DNA of 64,000 nt from Aliiglaciecola lipolytica E3 (GCF_000314975.1 NZ_BAEN01000076.1:372001-436000), one strand, 5' to 3'; shown: positions 19,865 through 29,892, counted from the stretch's first letter. Made by a program: numbers and translations. The notes: generated by a model from the sequence alone, not told the origin.

Positions 19865-21001
19865 ATGGGAGACATGAGTCTTTATCAAATCGCTATTAGC
19901 ACTATGCTGGTAGGCTGGTTTGTGGGGCTTATACTTATGTGGGTTCGCTATGAACAATTCCCACATGCCAGTTTATTGTTAACCGCCATCATTTTTTGGC
20001 CATTAATGCTATTAGATGAATGGCTAAAATTATCTGGATATCAAGAACCGCTTCATTTTCTGATTGGTTCTTCGCAGTTTGTTTCCGCCTTGATTGCAGC
20101 ATGCTTATTGCTCAGTATTCGCAAAATAACCACGGCTTTTGTCGCAAAAAACAATGCTTTATTTTTTATTCCGACACTACTTCTGGTGGCAGGCCAATTT
20201 CCCCTTCTTCTGTTAGCACCGGACGTGAGAGTCGACATGCTTAGCTCGCCGCCGGTAGGGGATTTATTAGTCAATTGGCCTTACTTTGCGACTTACTTAT
20301 TCAGTGCCTTTGTGACGCTGAGTTTTGCAGTTCATGCTGCTGAATACCTTGCTACATATCATTATTATTTGTCTGATCAGGTAGTCGATATCGACATTTT
20401 CGAAATGAAAATCACGAGCAATGGTTGTTACGTGTTGATGTTTTGCGCATTCTTAACGATTTGTGTTGTCACCCTAATTAGTTTTGATCTACTACCGCTA
20501 ACCCAGTGGCAAACTTTAGTTAATATGATCAACGCGTTAGGTTTCTTATATCTAATCTTATTACTGCTGCAAAAAAGAAAGTATTCTCCTACCCCATTTT
20601 TAGAATCACAGATGAGTAAAGGTGCTTATACCGAGGAGAAGCTGCGTTCTACTTTAAAGCTTGCGGAAAAAGCGATCATTCAACATAAGGCCTACAAACG
20701 CAAAGGGCTACGAATTAAACAAATAGCAGATGCAGCTCAGGTTGAACCTGCGGCACTAGCTATGGCAACACGATTTGTTCTTAAACGAAATTTTCGTGCG
20801 TTTGTTTACCATTACCGATTGGAATACGCTAAGAAAGTTTTGATGCGCACGGACCAAAAAGTGACAAGTGTGGCCAAGCGGCTTGGATTCAATTCTGAAA
20901 AATACTTAAGTAATGTCTTCGTAAAATATATTGGTGCAATGGGGAGCAAGCGCAAAGCTAAAAAAACCGACCCTATACCGGTAACTCCACCCAAACAATG
21001 A
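19865..21001 (+). CDS. Membrane-anchored AraC-type regulator
   Basis: 378 residues from the ATG at 19865, which has GAAAGAG just upstream; frames starting earlier would overlap the CYTH-CHAD gene. The N-terminal half has about seven hydrophobic helices. The C-terminal 85 residues form an AraC helix-turn-helix: LRIKQIADAAQVEPAALAMATRFVLKRNF, then VTSVAKRLGFNSEKYLSNVFVKYIG. This is the layout of membrane-bound one-component regulators that sense a signal in the membrane or periplasm. The second HTH motif departs from consensus at its end and the protein ends in a basic KRKAKK tail. Target unknown. Confidence 0.85.
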   Translation: MGDMSLYQIAISTMLVGWFVGLILMWVRYEQFPHASLLLTAIIFWPLMLLDEWLKLSGYQEPLHFLIGSSQFVSALIAACLLLSIRKITTAFVAKNNALFFIPTLLLVAGQFPLLLLAPDVRVDMLSSPPVGDLLVNWPYFATYLFSAFVTLSFAVHAAEYLATYHYYLSDQVVDIDIFEMKITSNGCYVLMFCAFLTICVVTLISFDLLPLTQWQTLVNMINALGFLYLILLLLQKRKYSPTPFLESQMSKGAYTEEKLRSTLKLAEKAIIQHKAYKRKGLRIKQIADAAQVEPAALAMATRFVLKRNFRAFVYHYRLEYAKKVLMRTDQKVTSVAKRLGFNSEKYLSNVFVKYIGAMGSKRKAKKTDPIPVTPPKQ

Positions 21002-21353
21002 TATGAGATTGCTGCCACTGTGAATGCTTGCCGATCGTTATTGATATAATAAAACGATTAAAGTAATCACATTTAAACATTTAGAATCAAGAAGTTCTGT
21101 GTGTACACTGGATTGAGTTTTTGCAGCGTCAAGCACAGATAGACAACACAAACAAAATATCTAGAGCAAAACTGCATAGTCAAAATGGGTATTTTCGAGT
21201 CTCCTATTACGCGCTCTTTCAACATTGTCTCGATTATCCTTAGCTGTCAAAACGTAGTAGTCAAAAGATGTCCGATGATTCGCGAGATTAATATTATCGG
21301 CTATCTTTAAAGGTTTATGCAGGTAGCTCTTGCCAATATTTAGTGGGAAATAT
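21002..21353. other. 352-bp intergenic region before the acetolactate-synthase-like gene
   Basis: No protein-coding frame with a convincing start and no hairpin terminator seen. The stretch around 21040-21085 is AT-rich. It presumably holds the promoter of the downstream two-gene operon. Confidence 0.4.
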
Positions 21354-22994
21354 ATGAAAGCATCAGATTTATTTGTACAAGCATTAGAAGCCGAAGGGGT
21401 TGAGTACGTATTTGGTATCCCCGGAGAAGAAAATCTAGATTTATTAGAATCGCTACGTAAGTCGCCGATCAAACTTATTCTAACTCGACATGAACAAGGT
21501 GCTGGTTTTATGGCGGCAACCTATGGTCGATTGACTGGAAAAGTCGGCGTGTGTTTGTCCACACTTGGTCCAGGTGCGACCAATCTGGTAACCCCGGCCG
21601 CCTATGCTCAGCTAGGCGCAATGCCAATGCTCATGATCACTGGACAAAAGCCAATCAAAACCAGTAAACAAGGCCGATTTCAGGTAATTGATGCGGTTGA
21701 TATGATGCGTCCTTTGACTAAATATACTGCGCAAGTTGTGAGCGGCGATCGCATTCCATCGGTGGTCAGAGAAGCATTTCGTTTAGCCCATGAAGAACGT
21801 CCGGGTGCGGTGCATATTGAATTACCAGAAGATATTGCTGCAGAGACGACAACAGCCAAATTGTTGCAACCTAGCGCGGTAAGACGTCCAATTGCAGAAG
21901 ATAAATCCATTGCTGGCGCTGTGCAGATGATTGAAGCAGCAAAATCACCTGTGTTACTCATCGGTGCTGCCGCAAACCGTAAACTCACCGCAAAAATGTT
22001 GAAAGAGTTTGTGGAGAAAACAGGCATTCCTTACATCACGACACAAATGGGTAAAGGCGTGCTCGATGAAAGCGGCGAATTGTTTATGGGCAATACCGCT
22101 TTATCTGATGGTGACTTTGTCCATAGAGTTATCTCGCGTGCAGATTTGATTATCAATGTAGGTCACGACGTGGTGGAAAAACCACCGTTCTTTATGAGTA
22201 ACAATGGTAAAAAGGTCATTCACATTAACTTCGCGTCAGCGGCAGTTGACCCAGTGTATTTCCCGCAATTGGAGGTGGTAGGTGATATCGCTAATAGTAT
22301 TTGGCAAATTAAACAAAATATAACGCCATCGAATCATTGGAAACTCGACTTTTACAGCGATGTTCATGACGCCTATATCGCGCATCGTAAGACTTCGGAA
22401 GATGACGATAGATTCCCAATCTTACCTGAGCGATTTGTTCGTGATATCCGTAAAGCAATGCCAAAAGACGGTATTGTTACCTTAGATAACGGCGTATATA
22501 AAATTTGGTTTGCCAGAAATTATCCTGCGTATTTCCCTAATACATTGTTACTCGATAATGCCTTGGCCACCATGGGAGCTGGTTTGCCTTCGGCTATGGC
22601 AGCGAAAATTGTTTATCCTGAAAAAGCCGTTATTACCGTCTGTGGTGATGGTGGATTTATGATGAACAGTCAAGAAATGGAAACTGCTGTGCGTCTCAAA
22701 CTGCATATTGTGGTTATCATTCTTCGTGATGATGCTTATGGCATGATTAAATGGAAGCAGGCACACATGGAGTTCGATAATTTTGGCTTGGATTACGGTA
22801 ACCCTGATTTTGTTAAATATGCAGAGAGTTATGGTGCGAAAGGTTGGCGCATTAGTGCCTCAGAAGAGTTATTGCCACGCGTTCAGGCATGTTTGTCAGA
22901 ACCGGCAGTTCACCTGATTGATGTCCCGGTTGATTATTCATTGAATGACCAAACCTTAAATAAAACCATTCGCGAACTTAGCCAGAAATTATAG
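21354..22994 (+). CDS. Acetolactate synthase-like thiamine diphosphate enzyme
   Basis: 546 residues from the ATG at 21354 (GGGAAA just upstream). The three-domain TPP-enzyme fold is clear: an N-terminal pyrimidine-binding domain with the catalytic glutamate in FGIPGEENLDLLESL, a central domain (about 190-325) and a C-terminal pyrophosphate domain with GDGGFMMNSQEMETAVRL and DDAYGMIKWKQ. It resembles large-subunit acetolactate synthases of the AlsS type, but no small regulatory subunit gene is nearby. It lies 9 bp before an aldehyde dehydrogenase, which argues for a catabolic or detoxifying role rather than branched-chain amino acid synthesis. Exact substrate not determined. Confidence 0.85.
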   Translation: MKASDLFVQALEAEGVEYVFGIPGEENLDLLESLRKSPIKLILTRHEQGAGFMAATYGRLTGKVGVCLSTLGPGATNLVTPAAYAQLGAMPMLMITGQKPIKTSKQGRFQVIDAVDMMRPLTKYTAQVVSGDRIPSVVREAFRLAHEERPGAVHIELPEDIAAETTTAKLLQPSAVRRPIAEDKSIAGAVQMIEAAKSPVLLIGAAANRKLTAKMLKEFVEKTGIPYITTQMGKGVLDESGELFMGNTALSDGDFVHRVISRADLIINVGHDVVEKPPFFMSNNGKKVIHINFASAAVDPVYFPQLEVVGDIANSIWQIKQNITPSNHWKLDFYSDVHDAYIAHRKTSEDDDRFPILPERFVRDIRKAMPKDGIVTLDNGVYKIWFARNYPAYFPNTLLLDNALATMGAGLPSAMAAKIVYPEKAVITVCGDGGFMMNSQEMETAVRLKLHIVVIILRDDAYGMIKWKQAHMEFDNFGLDYGNPDFVKYAESYGAKGWRISASEELLPRVQACLSEPAVHLIDVPVDYSLNDQTLNKTIRELSQKL

Positions 22995-23003
22995 GAGCTA
23001 AAC

Positions 23004-24434
23004 ATGTTACAAAAAGCGTATCCCTATTTCCTAGCGAATAAAGCTGTGTATGCTAATCAAGATCTAGTTGTGACGAATAAGTATACCGGTGAAGCGGCAA
23101 CCACAGTGGCAATGGCTAAAGCAGATGTCATCGACAAAGCTATTGAAGCAGCCGAAAAAAGTCAGCCGGCGCTGACAGCTATGAAGCCTTATGAACGGCA
23201 AAGTATATTAAATCACTGCGTAAAGCGTTTTGAAGAGCGCTTTGAAGAATTGGCATATGCGCTATGTATTGAAGCGGGTAAGCCGATAAAAGATGCGCGT
23301 GGCGAAGTGACCCGTTTGATCGACACCTTTCGCATTGCAGCCGAAGAATCTGTGCGAATTACCGGCGAAGTGATGAACTTAGAAATCACACCTCGTGCAA
23401 AGGGTTATCAGGGAATGTATAAAAAGGTGCCGATTGGGCCTTGCTCGTTTATTTCGCCCTTTAACTTCCCCCTTAATTTAGCGGCTCATAAAGTCGCTCC
23501 AGCGATAGCTGTGGGTTGCGCATTTGTACTTAAACCGGCAAGCAGAACACCGCTTGGTGCTTTAATTATTGGTGAAATTTTAGCTGAAACTGACTTACCG
23601 GAAGGGGCGTTTTCAATCTTGCCATGTAGTCGTGACGGCGCAGATTTATTCACCACAGATGATCGCTTTAAATTATTAAGTTTCACCGGTTCACCTGATG
23701 TGGGTTGGGATCTAAAAGCGCGTGCGGGTAAAAAACCAGTAATCTTAGAGCTTGGTGGAAACGCTGGTTGTATTGTTGATCATGACACTGATTTAGATGA
23801 TGCAATCGAACGTATCGTCTTTGGTGCTTATTACCAGTCGGGTCAAAGTTGCATAAGTGTACAGCGTGTTTTAGTGCATGATTCTATCTATGCCGACTTT
23901 AAAAAGCGCTATGTGGACAAAGTAGCAAATTTAGTACACGGTGATCCGTTAAGTGAAGATACTTTTATCGGCCCTATGATCTCTGAATCTGAAGCCAGTC
24001 GTTTAGATGGATGGATTCAAGAAGCCAAGTCTAAAGGTGCTAGTGTGTTATGCGGTGGTAAGCGAGATGGTGCTATGTTGCAGGCTACTGTGCTGGAAAA
24101 TGTGCCCAACGACGCCAGCATCAATGCTGACGAAGCCTTTGGTCCAGTATCCACAATCGCCCCTTTTAGTGATTTTGATGAAGCACTTGAAGAGATCAAT
24201 AATAGCCAATTTGGATTGCAAGCTGGTGTATTTACACGCGACATTTATAAAGCTCATAAAGCGTGGGATGTGTTAGATGTTGGTGGGGTTGTGATTGGCG
24301 ACGTACCCAGTTGGCGTGTGGATAATATGCCGTACGGTGGCGTAAAAGAGTCTGGTTTGGGACGTGAAGGTATTCGTTTTGCCATTGAAGACATGACCGA
24401 ACTACGTTTGATGGTTTTGAGAACGCCACAGTAA
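23004..24434 (+). CDS. Aldehyde dehydrogenase family protein
   Basis: 476 residues. NAD(P)-dependent aldehyde dehydrogenase fold: cofactor motif FISPFNFPLNLAAHK near 153, LSFTGSPDVGW, catalytic Glu in VILELGGNAGC and catalytic Cys in YYQSGQSCISVQR. Ends with the conserved PYGGVKESGLGREG. It forms an operon with the preceding TPP enzyme (9-bp gap), so it may oxidise the aldehyde produced by it. Substrate specificity cannot be read from sequence. Confidence 0.9.
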   Translation: MLQKAYPYFLANKAVYANQDLVVTNKYTGEAATTVAMAKADVIDKAIEAAEKSQPALTAMKPYERQSILNHCVKRFEERFEELAYALCIEAGKPIKDARGEVTRLIDTFRIAAEESVRITGEVMNLEITPRAKGYQGMYKKVPIGPCSFISPFNFPLNLAAHKVAPAIAVGCAFVLKPASRTPLGALIIGEILAETDLPEGAFSILPCSRDGADLFTTDDRFKLLSFTGSPDVGWDLKARAGKKPVILELGGNAGCIVDHDTDLDDAIERIVFGAYYQSGQSCISVQRVLVHDSIYADFKKRYVDKVANLVHGDPLSEDTFIGPMISESEASRLDGWIQEAKSKGASVLCGGKRDGAMLQATVLENVPNDASINADEAFGPVSTIAPFSDFDEALEEINNSQFGLQAGVFTRDIYKAHKAWDVLDVGGVVIGDVPSWRVDNMPYGGVKESGLGREGIRFAIEDMTELRLMVLRTPQ

Positions 24435-24456
24435 CTAAAAATATTCTAGTGTAATT

Positions 24457-24482
24457 AAAAAAGGACCTCGCGGTCCTTTTTT
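24457..24482 (+). terminator. Intrinsic terminator after the aldehyde dehydrogenase
   Basis: Stem AAGGACC (24461-24467) with GGTCCTT (24472-24478), loop TCGC, flanked by an A-tract and TTTTTT. Because of its symmetry it can also serve the convergent PEP-CTERM gene. Confidence 0.85.
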
Positions 24483-24516
24483 GTTGATTTTAGAAGTAGC
24501 GTTAAACGATAAAAGT

Positions 24517-25287
24517 TTATGCTTTTCTGCGTTTAAGTGCCAAGCCTACGAGACCTAAACTTAGCAATAAAATGCCCGCAGGTTCTGGAATATCATTTGA
24601 GTTGTTAGCTTGTTCTGCACCGGCTAAAAATATTTCAATATTTTCTAACACATTCAATTGTGTGCCTAACCAGTTTACATCCATCATCAGTACCATTCTA
24701 CCGCTTGCATCCACCATATCGCTCATATCCCAAGCGGCTGCTACCGCGTTGCCAGTAGATGTACTAGTTGCAAAAATATTGTCGGCAGCTAAACCAGTCA
24801 TACCGCCTGATGCATTAGGTGACCATGATGTTATTGTATTTGGCGCACTGGCAAGATTACCTACTACACTTTGGTTGATGGTTGCTGAACTGTTTTGATC
24901 GCCAATGCCACCTACTTGAATACCACCGCCTAACACAACGGTGTTAACAAATGTTGTTAGGCTTGAATTGAGCACTTCACAGCAAGGACGTTCGCCTGTT
25001 AAATAAACCCCACCACCTGAAGACAAGAAGCCGGCTAAGTTACTTTGCTCGGACGCATCCAAAGCATTAAATGCACTTACGCCCCAAACTGAATCAAATG
25101 AAGATAAGTCTTGGGTTGCGTCAGTACCTAGATTGGTTACTGAATGCCCCATGTTTACAAGGCTATTAGTTAAAGAACTAACACTAGAGGAATAATCACC
25201 AAAAACACCAATAACGCTTGCTGAGCTAACAGTGGTGAAACATATTGATGACGCACATACTAAACCAGTTACTATTTTTTTAATCAT
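24517..25287 (-). CDS. PEP-CTERM sorting-signal exported protein
   Basis: 256 residues from the ATG at 25287 (GGAAA upstream); an earlier in-frame ATG adds 13 residues before the signal peptide and is less likely. Signal peptide about 1-23. The C-terminus is a textbook PEP-CTERM tripartite signal: IPEP, a hydrophobic helix (AGILLLSLGLVGLAL) and KRRKA. Such proteins are processed by an exosortase, linked to exopolysaccharide production; no exosortase is in this window. The mature region is rich in Ser/Asn/Gly. Its beginning (VIGVFGDYSSSVSSL, then SFDSVWGVSAFNALDASE and GGGVYLTGERPCC) resembles a glutamine-amidotransferase-like Rossmann segment, but I cannot name a function. Confidence 0.82.
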   Translation of the reverse strand: MIKKIVTGLVCASSICFTTVSSASVIGVFGDYSSSVSSLTNSLVNMGHSVTNLGTDATQDLSSFDSVWGVSAFNALDASEQSNLAGFLSSGGGVYLTGERPCCEVLNSSLTTFVNTVVLGGGIQVGGIGDQNSSATINQSVVGNLASAPNTITSWSPNASGGMTGLAADNIFATSTSTGNAVAAAWDMSDMVDASGRMVLMMDVNWLGTQLNVLENIEIFLAGAEQANNSNDIPEPAGILLLSLGLVGLALKRRKA

Positions 25288-25447
25288 GACTACTATTTCC
25301 TTAAAAACTTCTACTGCGAAATACACTGTCAGTATAAAAGCATTAAGTGTGCCATATCGTAAGGTGTTGATATTTCGTACTTATTTATAGTTTTTTGAAC
25401 GATTTTTATTCGGTTGTAAAAAATGTTGACAGATCTGATAGTGTTTT

Positions 25448-26134
25448 TTACACCTCATCATAGAATGCTTGAAGTAATATTTGGTGGGTGAACTGCTTGC
25501 GCAAATAAAATCCTCTGGGTCGTGTTTTTACTTTTTCTCCATCTTTTCCAATGGCGTCGGTTAGTGCTTTACCGTCGGCCGCTTTAGGTCGAATTTGCAA
25601 GGCTTGGCCGTGTTTTGCTGTGATATTTTCAACTTCTCCTAATACAATCATGTCCATTAACTCCTCCCAATCCTGTTTTAATGTCGCTAGCTGCTGTGCG
25701 GTTGGTTGCCAAAGAACAGGCGTGGCGATTCGACGTTCTGCAGGTTTTAATTCACGGTTGCCTTCAACTGGGATCCAAAGCACACAATTGAGCTTATTTC
25801 TAACATTGCTAGATTCCCAAGTGATACCTGACACGTTCAATAAGTGGGCAAAACAGACATAGGTTGTTTCGAGTGGCATCCCGGATGAATCAATGGGTAA
25901 GGTCTTTAATTCAACCCCTAATTCCGGAAAATCCTGTTCTGGGTTAGATCCCGCGTTTGCACCTAAATACAGTTCTAACAACTGCCCAGTCCAACCTTTG
26001 TCGCGTTTAAAATTACTCGGAATTCGTATGTTTGCGTTTTGCGCTAATTCTCCTAAAGTCAGACCGGCTAAGGCTTGAGCTCGAAGTGTTAGCTGTTCGA
26101 TTGTGTTAGGAGGTGATGTAGCTGGTGTTATCAA
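25448..26134 (-). CDS. mutH: DNA mismatch repair endonuclease MutH
   Basis: 228 residues (E. coli 229). Nicks the unmethylated strand at hemimethylated GATC sites after MutS/MutL activation. The active site [13 protein letters not shown] matches the D-E-K triad of E. coli MutH (Asp70, Glu77, Lys79). Its presence implies a Dam-methylating host, which fits Gammaproteobacteria. Divergent from rppH. Confidence 0.96.
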   Translation of the reverse strand: MITPATSPPNTIEQLTLRAQALAGLTLGELAQNANIRIPSNFKRDKGWTGQLLELYLGANAGSNPEQDFPELGVELKTLPIDSSGMPLETTYVCFAHLLNVSGITWESSNVRNKLNCVLWIPVEGNRELKPAERRIATPVLWQPTAQQLATLKQDWEELMDMIVLGEVENITAKHGQALQIRPKAADGKALTDAIGKDGEKVKTRPRGFYLRKQFTHQILLQAFYDEV

Positions 26135-26260
26135 TGTGTACCTTCGTTTGGCATGCTATTCATTCGACTTTATGTCTTAGAAGATGATATTTCTTTGCTT
26201 GCCCCTTAGTTTATGGAAGAATGGCAAAATATTAAAGAAATCAATCCCCCGGGAGTCAAA

Positions 26261-26788
26261 GTGATTGATGCCGAAGGATTCCGCGCGAATGTCGGTATAG
26301 TGATTTGCAATAGGATGGGGCAAGTATTTTGGGCAAAGCGCTATGGACAACATTCATGGCAGTTTCCACAAGGCGGAATAGATCAAGGTGAAACTGCTGA
26401 ACAGGCTATGTATCGTGAGTTAAATGAGGAAGTAGGGTTAAAACCAGAACATGTAAAAATACTCGGAGTCACTAAAAATTGGGTGAGATACAAATTACCC
26501 AAAAGACTGGTAAGGCAAGGAACTAATCCAGTTTGCATAGGACAAAAACAGAAATGGTTTTTGTTGCAGTTGGAATGCAAAGAATCCGATGTGGATGTAT
26601 TAAGTTCAGGTCACCCTGAATTTGATGACTGGCGGTGGGTCAGTTTTTGGTATCCTGTTCGAAATGTGGTTTCGTTTAAACGTGACGTATATCGCCGTGT
26701 AATGAAAGAATTTGTATCTTTCGCGATGCCAGCGTATGTCAAAAATATGCAACCTCAACGCAACCGTCGCCGTCGGAGACAGTCGTAA
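26261..26788 (+). CDS. rppH: RNA pyrophosphohydrolase RppH
   Basis: 175 residues (E. coli 176). Removes pyrophosphate from 5' ends of mRNA, starting decay. The Nudix box is [21 protein letters not shown] choose the GTG at 26261 (protein starting M-I-D-A-E-G-F) because GGGAG lies 5 nt upstream and this matches the family N-terminus. The ATG at 26213 would add 16 residues not found in the family and has no ribosome-binding site. First gene of a run with ptsP, the TauE permease, lgt and thyA. Confidence 0.95.
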   Translation: MIDAEGFRANVGIVICNRMGQVFWAKRYGQHSWQFPQGGIDQGETAEQAMYRELNEEVGLKPEHVKILGVTKNWVRYKLPKRLVRQGTNPVCIGQKQKWFLLQLECKESDVDVLSSGHPEFDDWRWVSFWYPVRNVVSFKRDVYRRVMKEFVSFAMPAYVKNMQPQRNRRRRRQS

Positions 26789-26794
26789 AGACTC

Positions 26795-29083
26795 ATGCTA
26801 ACTAGTTTAAAACGGATAGTTCAGGAAGTCAGCAAAATCCCCGTACTTGAGGAGGCGCTGACGCACCTAACGAGTAGCATTAAAGAAGCTATTGGCGTTG
26901 ATTCTTGTTCGGTATATTTAGCAAACTACGAAAAACAACATTTTATGTTAATGGCCACAGATGGACTTGAATCGAGCGCCGTCGGTAATGTTGCAATTGG
27001 TTTTTCAGAAGGTTTAATCGGCTTGATTGGTCAGCGTGAAGAACCGCTAAATATTCTCGATGCCCAATCACATCCGCGTTTCAAACATTATCCAGAAGTT
27101 AAAGAAGAAAAGTACCATGCGTTCTTAGGTACACCTATCATTCATCAGCGTAAAGTTTTAGGTGTATTAACCCTCCAGCAAAAAAAGAAGCGTCGTTTTA
27201 GCGAAGACGAAGAAGCGTTCTTGGTTACTTTATCCACTCAAATCGCATTAGAAATTGTGCATGCAGAAACCCGCGGCTTTTTGTCATTTGTTGATGAAAA
27301 TAATCGCGATAGGTGGCAACGAAAAATATCTGGTGTGCCCGGTTCTTCTGGTTTGGGAATGGGAATTGGATTTGTCCCTCATTTCAAAGTGAGTTTAGCT
27401 AGTCACGTTGCAAAGCGCTCAAATAATATTGAACAGGAAATAGCTCGCTACCGGGAAGCGGTAAATGTGACTCGCGGACAAGTAGAGGTACTTTCCAAGC
27501 GTATTGAAGGGCAAGTACCCAGTGACGTTCAAGCTATATTTCAAATTTACAGCCATTTATTAGACGCAAATAGCTTAGGACACGAAGTTGAAGGGCGTAT
27601 CAAAAAAGGCTGGGATGCAGCAAGCTCGTTAAAATATATTATTGAAAATTATATTCAACAATTTCGCAGCATGAGTGACCCCTACATGCAGGAGCGTGCC
27701 GTTGATATTGAAGATCTCTCAAACCGCATCTTAGCGAATATTTTGGGCGGCGAAAGTCCAGATCAGCGGCCGCTAGATCCAGAAGAAAATGCGATTCTAG
27801 TGGCTGAAGAAGTCACAGCTCCAATGCTGGCTGAGTTTTCAACCTTTAATTTGTGCGGCATTATTTCGGTTAGAGGGTCAAATAACTCGCACGCTGCTAT
27901 TTTGGCTCGGGCAATGGGCTTACCCGCAGTAATGGGTTTGTCGGATGCACCCTTATCGTTACTCGACGGTAAAAGATTGCTGGTGGATGGCTACTCAGGT
28001 GAAGTGATTGTTTCGCCCTCTGAGAGTGTTCTGCGTGAGTTTAATATGCTCATCGATGAAGAGCAGGAACTGTCAGACAGAATATTAGAACAAGCGCATT
28101 TGCCCTGCGTGACACTAGATGATTATCCGGTTTCTTTATTCATCAATGCAGGTTTATCAGCCGAAATGGAAAATACCAACTTTACCTATGGTGAAGGGGT
28201 TGGTTTATATCGTACTGAAGTTCCATTTATGTTGCGCGAGCGTTTTCCATCCGAAAAAGAACAAATGACTTTGTATCGGGAAATGCTGCAATCAGCGCCG
28301 AGTAAACCGATAACTATGCGTACCTTGGATGTGGGGGGCGATAAACCGCTACCTTATTTCCCAATCAACGAAGAAAATCCGTTTTTGGGATGGCGTGGTG
28401 TTCGACTTACCCTCGACCATCCTGAGATATTTCTTGTGCAGGTGCGCGCCATGTTACGGGCAAATATTGGTATTGGTAATTTGCAGATCATGTTACCTAT
28501 GGTGACGTCTGTGTCTGAGGTGAGTGAATCTAAACGTTTAATTAAGCAGGCGTTCCACGAAGTTTCTGAAGAAATTTCAGGAACAGGAAAAATTCTAGAA
28601 ATGCCCAAAATAGGCGTCATGTTAGAAGTGCCTGCGGTCATTTACCAAATTCCTCAACTCGCCAAAAAAGTCGATTTTTTCTCTGTGGGTAGCAATGATT
28701 TAACTCAATATTTGCTTGCTGTTGACCGCAACAATGCGCGAGTTTCTGGCTTATATGATAGTTATCACCCTGCTGTGTTGGCAGCACTGAACAGTTTAGT
28801 CGCGGACGCTAACTTACATGAAACCCCGATCACTGTTTGTGGTGAGTTGGCCGGTGAGCCCGGTGGAATAATTTTGTTGTTGGCTATGGGCTACAACAAA
28901 TTCAGTATGAACAGCCATAATTTATTGAAAATTAAATGGGTTATACGCAGTGTTACCGTTGCTCAAGCTAGAGTATTGTTGAAAGAGGTGCTTAGTTGTG
29001 ACGATCCTAAGCAAGTTCGTGAGCAGGTTAATCAGTACCTCGACTCAGTTGGCCTAGGTGGGTTAGTTCGAGCAGGCATCTAG
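26795..29083 (+). CDS. ptsP: Phosphoenolpyruvate-protein phosphotransferase PtsP (enzyme I-Ntr)
   Basis: 762 residues (E. coli 748). First enzyme of the nitrogen phosphotransferase system: phosphorylated by PEP and passes phosphate to NPr. An N-terminal GAF domain (about 5-160) is followed by the enzyme I N-domain with the phospho-His motif GSNNSHAAILARAMGLP, then the PEP-binding barrel (TMRTLDVGGDKPLPYF, VGSNDLTQY, and CGELAGEP with the conserved cysteine). Begins 6 bp after rppH, the standard rppH-ptsP order. EIIA-Ntr and NPr genes are not in the window. Confidence 0.96.
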   Translation: MLTSLKRIVQEVSKIPVLEEALTHLTSSIKEAIGVDSCSVYLANYEKQHFMLMATDGLESSAVGNVAIGFSEGLIGLIGQREEPLNILDAQSHPRFKHYPEVKEEKYHAFLGTPIIHQRKVLGVLTLQQKKKRRFSEDEEAFLVTLSTQIALEIVHAETRGFLSFVDENNRDRWQRKISGVPGSSGLGMGIGFVPHFKVSLASHVAKRSNNIEQEIARYREAVNVTRGQVEVLSKRIEGQVPSDVQAIFQIYSHLLDANSLGHEVEGRIKKGWDAASSLKYIIENYIQQFRSMSDPYMQERAVDIEDLSNRILANILGGESPDQRPLDPEENAILVAEEVTAPMLAEFSTFNLCGIISVRGSNNSHAAILARAMGLPAVMGLSDAPLSLLDGKRLLVDGYSGEVIVSPSESVLREFNMLIDEEQELSDRILEQAHLPCVTLDDYPVSLFINAGLSAEMENTNFTYGEGVGLYRTEVPFMLRERFPSEKEQMTLYREMLQSAPSKPITMRTLDVGGDKPLPYFPINEENPFLGWRGVRLTLDHPEIFLVQVRAMLRANIGIGNLQIMLPMVTSVSEVSESKRLIKQAFHEVSEEISGTGKILEMPKIGVMLEVPAVIYQIPQLAKKVDFFSVGSNDLTQYLLAVDRNNARVSGLYDSYHPAVLAALNSLVADANLHETPITVCGELAGEPGGIILLLAMGYNKFSMNSHNLLKIKWVIRSVTVAQARVLLKEVLSCDDPKQVREQVNQYLDSVGLGGLVRAGI

Positions 29084-29884
29084 TTGGTCGATATTCAGAT
29101 ATATTTTGTGCTCTTCATGTTGCTTGGTGCCGTAGTTGGATTATTAGCAGGGCTGCTAGGCATAGGCGGCGGTTTAATTATCGTGCCTGTACTTATCTAT
29201 GTGTTTGAACAGCTTTTGGGAATTCCATTGACACTCGCAATGCCAATGGCCATCGCGACTTCTTTGGCTACGATCATTCTGACCGGGTTATCATCAGCAT
29301 TTTCGCATTTTAAATTACGTCATATCAACGCTAAGATTGTTATCTGGTGTGCACTTGGTATTATCCTCGGCGCACTTGTTGGCCCACAAATAGCGGTAAG
29401 TATATCGGTAGAAAGCCTTAAACTCATTTTCGCAACGTTGGTTTTATTTATCGCGTTTCAAATGACGTTTATAAAACCGAAACGTACAGAATCGAAAGTG
29501 TCGAAACCTGGATTGGTTTTGATTGGTTTGATAACCGGTATTATTTCATCTTTTATGGGCATTGGTGGTGGCGCAATCATGGTGCCAGCGCTACTGTGGT
29601 TTAGAGTTGATATAAAACAAGCAATTGGGTGCGCCGCATTTAGTGGAATAGTGATTGCTATATTCGGTTCGATTAGTTTTGTCATTGCCGGTTGGAATAC
29701 GCAAGGCCTGCCGGCTATGTCATTTGGTTACGTTTATTTACCTGCGGTTCTGGGCATAGTTATTATGTCTGTTTTTACCGCGCAATATGGGGCTAAAATT
29801 AGTCACCGTTTAAATACTCAACGTTTAAAACAAATATTTGCAGTTTTTTTGGTGTTCGTTAGTCTGCAAATGTTTTTAGGATAA
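29084..29884 (+). CDS. TauE/SafE family sulfite exporter-like permease
   Basis: 266 residues with about eight transmembrane helices in two homologous halves. Each half begins with the family glycine motif: [19 protein letters not shown] near 18-36 and [20 protein letters not shown] near 150-170. Family members export sulfite, sulfoacetate or related organosulfur anions; the substrate here is unknown. The start is a TTG directly after the ptsP stop. It lies between ptsP and lgt, as in many Alteromonadales and Vibrionales. Confidence 0.87.
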   Translation: MVDIQIYFVLFMLLGAVVGLLAGLLGIGGGLIIVPVLIYVFEQLLGIPLTLAMPMAIATSLATIILTGLSSAFSHFKLRHINAKIVIWCALGIILGALVGPQIAVSISVESLKLIFATLVLFIAFQMTFIKPKRTESKVSKPGLVLIGLITGIISSFMGIGGGAIMVPALLWFRVDIKQAIGCAAFSGIVIAIFGSISFVIAGWNTQGLPAMSFGYVYLPAVLGIVIMSVFTAQYGAKISHRLNTQRLKQIFAVFLVFVSLQMFLG

Positions 29885-29892
29885 GTTTAATT

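Noticed and set aside
21161-21472. A 103-codon minus-strand frame upstream of the acetolactate-synthase-like gene
   Set aside because: Half of it is antisense to the synthase. Low-complexity composition and no ribosome-binding site argue against a gene.
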